Shown here: one piece after another, positions 28,301 through 35,556 of the stretch
Layout: each line of letters opens with the position of its first letter
How positions within the stretch are numbered: the stretch's first letter is position 1
From: Luscinia megarhynchos
Taxonomy: Eukaryota > Chordata > Aves > Passeriformes > Turdidae
Direction: 5' to 3'
Assembly: GCA_034336665.1 (NCBI GenBank)
Contig: CM067591.1
Location: forward strand, 1,302,001-1,366,000
Length of the DNA stretch: 64,000 nucleotides
The notes under the pieces: model-generated
The model's input: only the letters and a program-made list of their open reading frames with translations
The model's database searches: none
What the model was told of the DNA's origin: nothing
Position numbers and translations under genes: made by a program

Positions 28301-31300
28301 ATTCTAACCAGTAAAATTATAAGTTGAACTGTCCCAATTAATTTGAGATTCTAGGTGAGAAAAGACCAATCATCTAGTAAAGTTAAAGACCAATAGAAAT
28401 CCTAAATGATAACAGGGGTTTCGGTAGGGGGGGTGAACATTTCTCATGAGAAGTTTGGGTATGAGATCCCTTTTCAGGGACAGTTGCATCACCCACAGCT
28501 CACCCCCATTTTTGTAACCCCCATTTTTGTAACCCCCATTTTTCCCCTCCCAGGCAGGACAATACCGGGACCCCATCTCCCCCCGGCGGGGCAAGAAGCG
28601 GAAACGGGGCCGGGGGGTGTCGGGGAGCCCCGGGCAGGAGGAGCCGAGCCCGCGGCGCCGCCGCCGCCGGGAGGGGCTGCCCGTGTCCCCCCGGCTCTCG
28701 GGGCAGCCCCCGGGCCCCGGCCGGCGCCGCAGCTCAGCCCCGCGGGGCCACAACAGCGACCTGACCTTCTGCGAGTGAGTGGGGCTGGGGGGGATGTGGG
28801 GAGGGGGCTGCTAGACCCCGGCGGGAGTCGTGATGGGTCGTTCGACCCCAGGGTGCAAAAAGACAAAAGGAAGAGACTCGGGTTTTGTTCAGCAGCAATG
28901 CAGTTTATTGGGTGTAAACAGTTCAGTTTTGTGTGAGAGAGAGGAAGGATGGGAGAGAGAGAGATAAAGGAAATGAAGTAAAAGAGGAGAGAGAGAGAAA
29001 GGTAAAGGAAGAGTGAGAGAGGTAAAGGAAACGAAGTAAAAAGGGAGAGAGAGATAGATAAAGGAAATTAAGTAAAAAGAGAAGAGAGTGAGTGAGAGAA
29101 GGAAAATGAAGTAAACAGAGAGAGAGATAAAGGAAATGAAGTAAAAGAGAGAGAGGTAGGTAGATAAAGGAAACGAAGTCAAAAGGGAGAGAGAGATAAA
29201 GGAATCGAAGTAAAGGGACAGAGAGAGAGAGATAAAGGAAAAGAAGTAAAAGGAGAGAGAGATAAAGGAAATGAAGTAAAAAGGGTGAGAGAGAGAGAGA
29301 TAGGTAGATAAAAGAAACAAAGTAAAAGAGAGAGAGATAAAGGAAATGAAGTAAAAAGGGAGAGGGAGAGAAAGGATGGGATGTAGCTACCAACAGAAGG
29401 GAAGCACCCTCGTGGTCATCTGATGACAGATGTGTCTCCAATCCATTGGGGAGAAAGAGATCTCAGAGTCTCTTTAGGAAAGTCACTTTTTATAGTCCTT
29501 TTCCAAAGCCTCTGGCCAAAAGGTGGGGAGATTTATGGGCTGTTGTATGTGGAGATCGTTGCTCCATGATGCAGGTTCAGGAACAGGCGCTATAAGCAGC
29601 ACCCTGCTGAGAGCAGCGTGCCATGGCAGCACCAGCACAGGCACAGACAGTCCTGGGCAGCACCAGCACAGCTCAGACAGCCCTGGGCAGCACCAGCACA
29701 GCTCAGACAGTCCTGGGCAGCACCAGGCACAGGCACAGACAGTCCATGGCAGCACCAGCACAGGCACAGACAGTCCTGGGCAGCACCAGCACAGGCACAG
29801 ACAGCCCTGGGCAGCACCAGCACAGGCACAGACAGTCCTGGGCAGCACCAGGCACAGGCACAGACAGTCCTGGGCAGCACCAGCACAGGCACAGACAGCC
29901 CTGGGCAGCACCAGCACAGCTCAGACAGCCCTGGGCAGCACCAGCACAGGCACAGACAGTCCTGGGCAGCACCAGCACAGCTCAGACAGCCCTGGGCAGC
30001 ACCAGCACAGCTCAGACAGCCCTGGGCAGCACCAGCACAGGCACAGACAGCCCTGGGCAGCACCAGCACAGACACGGACAGTCCTGGGCAGCACCAGCAC
30101 AGCCACAGACAGTCCTGGGCAGCACCAGCACAGGCACAGACAGATCTGGTGTGGTTTTGGGGGTGTGGTATGAATTTGGGGGATGGGGTGTGGTTTTGGG
30201 GAACACAAGCATCCCCCTGGGCCAGGCCAGAGCTCAGCTGCAGAGCAGGGTTGGGGTCCAGGCTCTCAGAGAAACCTCAGACCGACCCTTAGACCCCCCT
30301 GTGACCCCGGGGGCTCCCCCTGATGCCTCCCCTCCCCGCTGCCAGGATCATCCTGATGGAGATGGAGTCCCACGAGGACGCCTGGCCCTTCCTGGAGCCC
30401 GTCAACCCCCGGCTGGTGCCCGGCTACCGGCGCGTCATCAAGAACCCCATGGACTTCGGCACCATGCGCAGCCGCCTGCTGCGGGGCGGGTGAGCGGGGC
30501 GGGGGCTCCAGCGGGGCTGGGGGCTCCTTCTGGGACCCTCGTGGGGCTGGGGGCTCCTCCTGGGACCCTCCTGGGCTGGGGGCTCCTCCTGGGACCCTCC
30601 TGGGGCTGGGGGGCTCCTCCTGGGACCCTCCTGGGCTGGGGGGGCTCCCAGCGGGCTGGGGGCTCAGCGTGGGGCTGGGGGGCTCGTCCTGGGGCTGGGG
30701 GGTTTCCTGCAGGGTCCCTCTTGGGGGTGGGGGTTTCTCTAGGGGCTGCAGGGCTCCTCCTGGGCTGGGGGCTCCAGCGGGGTTGGGGGGCTCAGTGGGG
30801 CTGGGGGGCTCCTCCTGGGGCTGGGGGATTCCCCTGCAGGGTCCCTTCTGGGGGTGGGGGGTTTCTCTAGGGGCTGGGGGTTCCTCCAGGGTCCCTCTTG
30901 GGGCTGGGGGCTCCTCCTGGGATTGGGGGTTCCCTGCAGGGTCCCTCCTGGGGCTGGGGGTCTCTCCCAGGTCAGTGGTGTCTCTCAGAGGAATGACTCT
31001 TGTGGGTTTGGGGTTTGAGGTTTGGGTGGTCCATCCAGGGCTGGCAGGATTCCTCTTGGGGCTGGGGGCTCCTCCTGGGGCTGGGGGTTCCCTCCAGGGT
31101 CCCTCCTGGAGATTGGGGGTCCCTCCCAATGGTGTTCCTCAAAGGAATTGCTCTTGTGGGTTTGGGGGTCCTTCCAGGGCTGGCAGGGTCCCTCCTGGGG
31201 ATTGGGGGTCCCCTGAAGGCCACGGTGATCAGTTCCCAGTTTCCCTCCCAGGGATGGGGGATCAATTCCCAGTTTCCCTCCCAGGGATGGGGGATCAGTT

Positions 31301-31913
31301 CCCAGTTTCCCTCCTGGGAATGGGGGATCAGTTCCTGGGGATGGGGGATCAGCTCCAAGGGTCTCTCCTGGGAATGGGGGATCAGTTCTGAGGGTCTCTC
31401 CTGGAAATGGAGGGATCAGTTCCCAGTTTCTCTCCTGGGAATGGGGGGATCAGTTCTGAGGGTCTCCTGGGAATGGGGGATCATTCCCAGTTTCTCTCCT
31501 GGGAATGGGGGATCAATTCCCAGTTTCCCTCATGGGGATGGGGGCTCAGTTCCTGGGGTCTCTCCCGGGGATGGGGGCTCAGTTCCCATTTTCCCCCCGG
31601 GGATGGGGGATCAGTTCCTGGGAATGGGGGCTCAGTTCCTGGGGTCTCTCCCGGGGACGGGGGCTCAGTTCCCATTGTCCCCCCGGGGCTGGGGCTCCCT
31701 TGGCGCTGACAGGGTGTCCCCCCCCCACCCCCTTTGCCCCTCAGCTACTCGAGCTCGGCCGAGTTCGCCGCCGACGCCCTTTTGGTGTTCGACAACTGCC
31801 AGACCTTCAACGAGGACGACTCGGCCGTGGGCCGGGCGGGGCACGCCATGCGCCGCTTCTTCCAGAGCCGCTGGGAGGAGTTTTATCAGGGAAAAGCCGC
31901 TCCCGACCCGTGA
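12971..31913 (+). CDS. BAZ2A: BAZ2A (TIP5), NoRC chromatin-remodelling subunit
   Basis: Large nucleolar subunit of NoRC, which recruits SNF2H to silence rDNA. I trace 28 coding exons: 12971-13106, 14042-14624, 14874-15035, 15524-15697, 15857-16093, 16182-16242, 16697-16805, 16953-17054, 17128-17338, 17438-17498, 17585-17650, 17766-17960, 18045-18299, 20150-20364, 20452-20526, 20629-20788, 20877-20936, 21014-21149, 21238-21826, 22431-22656, 22758-22913, 23605-23753, 25083-25369, 26419-26551, 27205-27351, 28554-28774, 30346-30489 and 31745-31913. Domains in order: N-terminal [17 protein letters not shown]-like [15 protein letters not shown] at 16697 on; AT-hooks KRGRPRN and GRGRPPK near 17190-17275; DDT region from 18045; AT-hooks ARGRPRKG near 21360 and KRRGRPP near 22570; PHD finger 27205-27351; C-terminal bromodomain from 30346. 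Four 1-base frame changes (see findings) are needed to keep frame; with them the protein is about 1738 aa (human about 1900). Confidence 0.95.
13120..13700. repeat. Minisatellite GGACACAGGGATGG(AGG) in BAZ2A intron
   Basis: More than 20 degenerate units built on GGACACAGGGATGG, GGGGCCAGAGGGGACACAGG and GGCTGCAGGGATGG fill most of the intron between the first two coding exons. Antisense it reads as a Pro/Ser-rich frame of several hundred codons, which is a repeat artefact. Confidence 0.9.
16250..16680. repeat. CCTGTCCCCATCC minisatellite in BAZ2A intron
   Basis: Pyrimidine-rich tandem units CCTGTCCCCATCC or CCCGTCCCC with interspersed CCTTCCCATCC. It starts just after the donor at 16243 and ends just before the acceptor at 16696, so it makes up essentially the whole intron. 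Confidence 0.85.
18300..18500 (+). repeat. Donor-anchored minisatellite after the BAZ2A exon ending at 18299
   Basis: The exon ends TACTGCCAG before GTGAGACCCC. The following 200 bases repeat CTGCTGCCAG-GTGGGAC, CTACTGCAG-GTGGGAC, CTGCTGCAG-GTGGGAC and TAGGTGAGACCCC. Each unit therefore copies both the exon end and the 5' splice site. The true donor is taken as 18300 because the conserved reading frame ends there. Confidence 0.75.
18500..19135. repeat. 600-bp polypyrimidine tract (TTTC/CCTTT)n in BAZ2A intron
   Basis: A nearly uninterrupted C/T strand with units such as TTTCACCTCTTTCTCC and CCCTTTCCTTTT. Purines on this strand are rare. The open frames of about 300 codons here are Phe/Ser/Leu/Pro low-complexity artefacts. 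Confidence 0.9.
19328..20117. mobile_element. LTR-like interspersed repeat, family A, copy 1
   Basis: Shares a long, nearly identical stretch with 24322-24983: GGTTTGAAGGACAGGTGT, AAAGGCAGAAGCTTCTCTTT, GGAATAACAGTTCTTTACCA, CATTCAATGGTG, a GGAGATATCTCCTGG block and the end CTGGCCACATGAACCCAACA. Copy 2 has TGT...ACA ends, which suggests a solo LTR; orientation is not decided. No coding sequence. It ends about 30 bases before the exon starting at 20150. I associate this family with passerine ERV LTRs, from memory. Confidence 0.7.
22000..22360. repeat. Minisatellite GGGGCTGCAGGATTGGGGG in BAZ2A intron
   Basis: Units of about 20-45 bp alternating GGGATTGAGGGGCTGCAGGA, CTGAAGAATTGG and GGTTTGTAGGATTG. 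Intronic, with no splice site within it. Confidence 0.8.
22914..23210 (+). repeat. Donor-anchored minisatellite after the BAZ2A exon ending at 22913
   Basis: The real donor GTGAGCC at 22914 begins a unit of about 45 bp: GTGAGCC...CCCCAGAGCCACCTTGGGAGTCTGTCTGTCCCCCT. It recurs so that GTGAGCC(C) reappears about seven times through 23190 and beyond (two more near 23227 and 23241). Each copy looks like a usable 5' splice site. Confidence 0.8.
23300..23604 (+). repeat. Acceptor-anchored minisatellite before the BAZ2A exon at 23605
   Basis: The real acceptor is CCCCTCCAG before ACCCCATTTTCCACC. The preceding 300 bases contain several near copies, such as CTCCAGATCCCATTTTCCACC near 23318, TTTTCCAGACCCCATCTCCC near 23417 and CCCCTCCAGACCCCATTTTC near 23486. 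They are separated by TGTGTCCTGGGATGGGTCTC units. Further copies occur after the exon, at about 24000-24110. Confidence 0.75.
23770..24320. other. AT-rich intronic segment, probably transposon-derived
   Basis: An AT-rich island (TTACATATTAATTATTTATT and similar) inside an otherwise GC-rich gene. It lies between the exon ending at 23753 and LTR-like copy A2. Composition suggests an inserted and decayed element; no family recognised. Confidence 0.45.
24322..24983. mobile_element. LTR-like interspersed repeat, family A, copy 2
   Basis: Bounded by TGTCTTGGTTTGAAGGACAG and CACATCAACCCAACA, i.e. TGT...ACA ends as in LTRs. It shares most of its length with 19328-20117. Internally, GGATCACTGCCACACCCAG with TTTTTAACAATGGCCCATTA is repeated about four times (24600-24850), a local tandem expansion absent from copy 1. 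I could not see a target-site duplication. Non-coding. Confidence 0.72.
25640..26418 (+). repeat. Acceptor-containing 78-bp minisatellite before the BAZ2A exon at 26419
   Basis: About nine units of roughly 75-80 bp: GGTTCCAGGGCAGGACCCCC, ATCCTGGGCTGTCCCACAG or CCAGTCTGAACCCCTCCCTG TCCCCACAG, then CAGGGTCTGGGATCATCTCTG. The genuine acceptor (CCCAGTCTGACCCCCCGTCC CCGCAG before CGCC) is the last unit. Every unit therefore carries a pyrimidine tract plus CAG that resembles a 3' splice site. Confidence 0.8.
26710..27130. other. AT-rich intronic island, probably decayed transposable element
   Basis: About 400 bases of AT-rich DNA (CTAATTTCCACTAACCAATC, ACATTTACATACAACCTATA) abruptly different from flanking GC-rich introns, ending near the PHD exon. 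No open frame of note and no family identified. Confidence 0.45.
27430..28020. repeat. Two adjoining minisatellites after the BAZ2A PHD exon
   Basis: About 27445-27620 is a unit of about 23-24 bp, TCTCACTCCTGGGAATTGTA, in eight or more copies. About 27700-28010 is a unit of about 36-40 bp built on GAGAGACCCTGATGGTGTCT and GAGATCCTGGGGGTG. Both are intronic. Confidence 0.85.
28140..28490. other. Moderately AT-rich intronic segment, origin unknown
   Basis: Contains AGTAGTTTTATTTCTTTGAA and ACCAATAGAAATCCTAAATG. It may be the edge of an old element, since TTTATT reads as AATAAA on the minus strand, but no family was recognised. Confidence 0.35.
28822..30290 (-). mobile_element. LTR, family B, copy 1, with expanded internal tandem repeats
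   Basis: On the minus strand this reads like a solo LTR: TATAAAAA (plus 29487-29494 reversed), then AATAAA (plus TTTATT 28904-28909), then a short tail. It shares with 55742-56322 the blocks GTTCGACCCCAGGGTGCAAA, GCAATGCAGTTTATTGGGTG, AGATCTCAGAGTCTCTTTAG, GGAGATTTATGGGCTGTTGT and GGCTCTCAGAGAAACCTCAG. Two regions are expanded relative to copy 2: a purine-rich GAGAGATAAAGGAAATGAAG repeat at 28930-29370, and about 17 units of a 27-31-bp repeat (CAGCACCAGCACAGGCACAG) at 29625-30145. Non-coding; it lies in a BAZ2A intron. Confidence 0.8.
30490..31700. repeat. Minisatellite GGGGCTGGGGGCTCCTCCTGGGA in the last BAZ2A intron
   Basis: Begins immediately after the donor at 30490 and runs nearly to the acceptor at 31744. 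The first half has units of about 30 bp (GCTGGGGGCTCCTCCTGGGA CCCTCCT); from about 31230 it shifts to GGGATGGGGGATCAGTTCCC and TTTCTCTCCTGGGAATGGGG units. Antisense frames rich in Pro/Gln are artefacts. Confidence 0.88.
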
Positions 31914-33710
31914 GTGGGGGGCTTGTGTCCCCCCACCCCACGAACTGCCTCCTCTGGAGCTGCTCTCGCTGCCTGCTGATCCCACACCCCCCTTTCCCCA
32001 CCCAAAATTCACCCCACAAAGCTCTGGCAGCGTGAATGGGCCCCCCCTCCCCACCCTAAAATGCCCCTTCTCGCTGCCTGGTTTTTTTCCCCTCACCCGC
32101 GCATCCTTTTTTTTTCCAGCACCACAAACTCACAGATTTGTGTAAGCCAAAAAAAAGAAGAGGTGGTTTTTTTTTCTTGCTTTCTTTCAAATTTCATTTT
32201 CGAATTAAGAGCAGAAACAGCCCCACCCTCACCTCCTTCTCCCCCACACACCCCCTCCCCCCAAAAAAAAAAAAAAAAAAGGGGAGAACCCCCTCCCCCA
32301 CCCCCCTGCACCCCACGTTGGGAATATTTAATAGCAATAGTTTAGTGAATGTCCGAGCACTCCTGTGCATCGTCTCATGCATTAACGGCCAGTAAAGTGG
32401 ACTTAGCCCCTCCCCAAACCCGGCCGGGACCCCCCCCACCCACGCAGACACTTTATGGGGAGGGGATCCCCCCCCACTCTGCCCTCAGACCCCTCCCCAC
32501 CCGGCTCCAGGGACCAAACTGGGGAGGGCTGAGGGGTGGGGGTCTCAGCATCCCCCTTTCCCTGCCTCCACTTCTCAGGAACCCCCCAAATCGAGGGGGG
32601 TGGGGGGTTGTGGGGGGTCCTGGCCGCCCCTCACCCCCCCTGCCCCCCCCAATTGAGACCCCCTCAGGGATGCTACTGCAGGCCCAGGGGTGGGTGGGGG
32701 GGTCCAGCCCCCACCCCTCCCCCCTCCCCCACCATGGACTTGAAGCCTCAGGCGGGTGCGACCCCCCTCCCCCACCGGGGGTCCCAAATTGGGGCAGGGG
32801 TCCAGGAAACCCCCCCCTCCCCCCCTCCCTTGGCCAGGATATTACGGGTACTCGCTCTGGGGGTTCTGCGGCCAGAGGGCTTTTTAGGGAGGGGGGTCCC
32901 AGCGTGTACCCCCACCCCCCGGCCCCACAGAGCACTGAAAACAACTCACCTACCTGGGCAGGGGGGTCCGGCCGCGCCCCCGCCCCCCCCACCCCACCCC
33001 CCGTCTCAAAGTAGCCTTTTTTCTATCAGATAAACCTCAGAAAACTTTTTATTTTATTTTATTTTTTTGCTTTGAAACTAAGAAGTGATTTGAAGTCTAT
33101 TTGAACTGACTTTATATTACGCATAAATATTTATATTTTATCTAAATAACTGCGCTGTAAACGGACTTTTTTTGTGGTTTTAAGTCACGTTTAAGGATCC
33201 GTCAGGTTTTTTTTTTTTTTGCTTTTTTTTTCTTTTTTTTTTTTTTCCGTCGTGGGAAAGTTTTTTCGGGAGTCTCCGTATCGTTCTCGTGTTCGTTCAG
33301 TTAAAAGTTGCCCCTCCCTTTCCTCTTTTCCCCACCCAGTTTGACACCCCCAAACCCCCCCCCGCCCCCCGGCTATGCCCACCCCCCTTTTGGGGGGGCT
33401 GGGGAGGGGCTGGGGGGGAAGGGGGGCGTCTCTCTTTGTTCCCTCCGCCGCCTTTTCTATAACCAGCCGTGTTGTTTTAGTGACTTTTTGATAATTGTAC
33501 AGGTTTTTGTGAATTTAAATTTATTTCTTTCTATATTTTTAGGACCAATCTCGTTTTTTGATAAGGTTTAGAGGAGGGGCGGCCTCCCCCCGCTGTTGCC
33601 TGTTGATGTCCCCCCTCTCCCCCTCCCCAAACCCCCTCCCCAAAAGAGTTGTAGGACCCTCTCCCCCACCCGCGTGTTGCGTTCGAGAATAAAAAACTCA
33701 CGTTTGATAA
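31914..33710 (+). other. BAZ2A: BAZ2A 3' UTR
   Basis: No coding frame follows the bromodomain stop at 31911-31913. The region has A- and T-runs (A19 near 32262, T-rich 33200-33250) and C-rich stretches. It ends at AATAAA 33688-33693, about 1.78 kb after the stop. Confidence 0.8.
33688..33693 (+). terminator. BAZ2A: BAZ2A polyadenylation signal
   Basis: AATAAA on the plus strand, 1.78 kb after the BAZ2A stop. The RBMS2 signal on the other strand is only about 120 bases away. Confidence 0.8.
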
Positions 33711-33809
33711 ACACACGATGGTCCCCGCCCTTTTTTTTGGGGGGGGTCGCTTTGAAGGGGGGTGGGAGGGTTTTTCAAAACAGAAAACGTTTTTCCTTTT
33801 TTTGCCATT

Positions 33810-33815
33810 TTTATT
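33810..33815 (-). terminator. RBMS2: RBMS2 polyadenylation signal (minus strand)
   Basis: TTTATT on the plus strand reads AATAAA on the minus strand. It is the last good signal before the convergent BAZ2A 3' end, giving RBMS2 a 3' UTR of about 1.75 kb (33.8-35.56 kb) of G/C-run-rich non-coding sequence. Confidence 0.65.
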
Positions 33816-35556
33816 TAAAAAAAAAAAAACAACCTCGAAGGGGGGGATTTTTGGGGGGGTCGCGGGGGGTTTGGGGGGTCATGGGGGGGGCGAGCGCGGA
33901 AGCAGGAGGAAGAAAATACAAAACTAGAAACCTCTCGAGATTTTTTTTTTTTTTAAAAAAAAGCAACTTAAAAACCTGTACAAAATGCGCTACGTATAAA
34001 TTAAAGGGGGGGCTTGGGGGGGGGGAACGGAGGGGGGTCTCAGCCCCCCTCTCCCCCCTCCCTCCAGGACCGATGGGACCCCAAATCTCAGCCCCCCTCC
34101 AAACCAGCAGCGGGGTAGGGGCTCAGCACGGGGTCCCAGCGCCTTCAGCCCCGGGGGGTTTAGGGGGTTTTAAAGGGGGGGTCTCCCTCTTTGGTTCCTT
34201 CCTTGGGGGGCCACAGCCCCCCGACCAAAGGGGCCGTGCCCGGGGGGGCCGGGCTGTAGCAGCAACGGGGGAGGTGGGTGATGGCTGGAAACCGGGAGGG
34301 GGGCTTCACCCCTGGGGGAGGGAGGGGGGTAAAGGGCTGAACCCCCCGACACCCCCAGAGCGGGCTGGGAGCCCCCCGAGCTGTGGGGTGAGGTAGATGT
34401 GTGGCGGGGGGTCCCGCTGCCCCGGGGGGAGGGGAGGGGGGTCGTGGGGACCCTCTGGGGACCCCCCTGCATTGGGGGGGCTGGAAGAACCGGGAGGCCC
34501 CTGGTGGGCAGAGCTGGGGGGGAGGGAAAAAAGGGGTGGGGGCACGGCCGGGCCCCCGGAGCTGGAAGCAATTTTGGGGGGGGAACGGACGGACAGACCC
34601 CCGGGTGAGGGGGTGCGAAGCCTGGGGGGGGGGAAAGGGGGGCCGGGGCTGCTCAGCTTCCCCCCCCTCACCCGCGACCCCCCCCAATCTTTGGTTGCGA
34701 AAGCCGCCCCGCGGGACCCCCCTGATTGTCGCTGGGCGAGGGGGGGGGGACAGCGGGGGCGGGGGCCAAGGGTCCCCCCGGGGGGCAGCGGGGGCTCTAA
34801 AGTGCCTGGTTGACCCTCGGGGCGCCCCGTCAAAGCTGGGGGTGGGATTTTGGGATTTTTGGGGAGGGGGGGGTTATTGCACTTGACCGACCCCCCTGGG
34901 GCAGGAATGGCTGGGGGGGCAGGAAGCACCCCCGGCCCTGCGGGGGGCTGGTGCCCGGAGATTGGGGTGGGGGCGGGGGGTTCTCCATGGCCCCCCTCCC
35001 CAAAACCACCCCGGACCCCGGGCCGGGGGCACCGGGCAGCAGAAGGCACGGGGGCACCGGGGCCGGCGGGGCCGCGGGCCCTGGAAGCACGAGGGGGGGC
35101 AGCCGGGACCCCAGCTTCCCCGGGGCGGCGCGCGGTGGCTTTTGCCTTTTTTTCCTTTTTTTTTTTTCCTTTTTTTTTATGGCCTTTTCTTTTTTCTTCT
35201 TTTTTTTTTTTATCTCTGTGTGTTTGTTTTTTGGGTTTTTTTGCCTTTTTAGTTTTTTAGAAAACGCGGGAGGAAGAAAAAGCCCTCCGAGGGGGGGAGA
35301 TGGGGGTGGAAGGGGGGTGAGCAGCAGGAACCCCCCACCCCATCCCCAGCGCCGGGACTTCTCCCCACCCCGGGACCCCCGGCCGGGGCTCGGAGCTTCC
35401 GGGGGGCGGCGGCTCCGCTTTGGGGGAGGGGGCACCGGGCGGGGGTCCCGGCGCGGCCCCTCCCGGTGGGTGCGGGGTCCCTGGGGGCCGGGCGGGGGTC
35501 CCGGCGGCCCCTCCCAGGGGGATCTGTGGGGGTCCCTCGGGCCGGGCCCCCGCCCG

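Noticed and set aside
29623..30870. 415-codon plus-strand open frame rich in Ala/Gln/Thr
   Set aside because: It is a read-through of the tandem repeat in LTR copy B1 plus an intronic minisatellite and one BAZ2A exon in the wrong frame.
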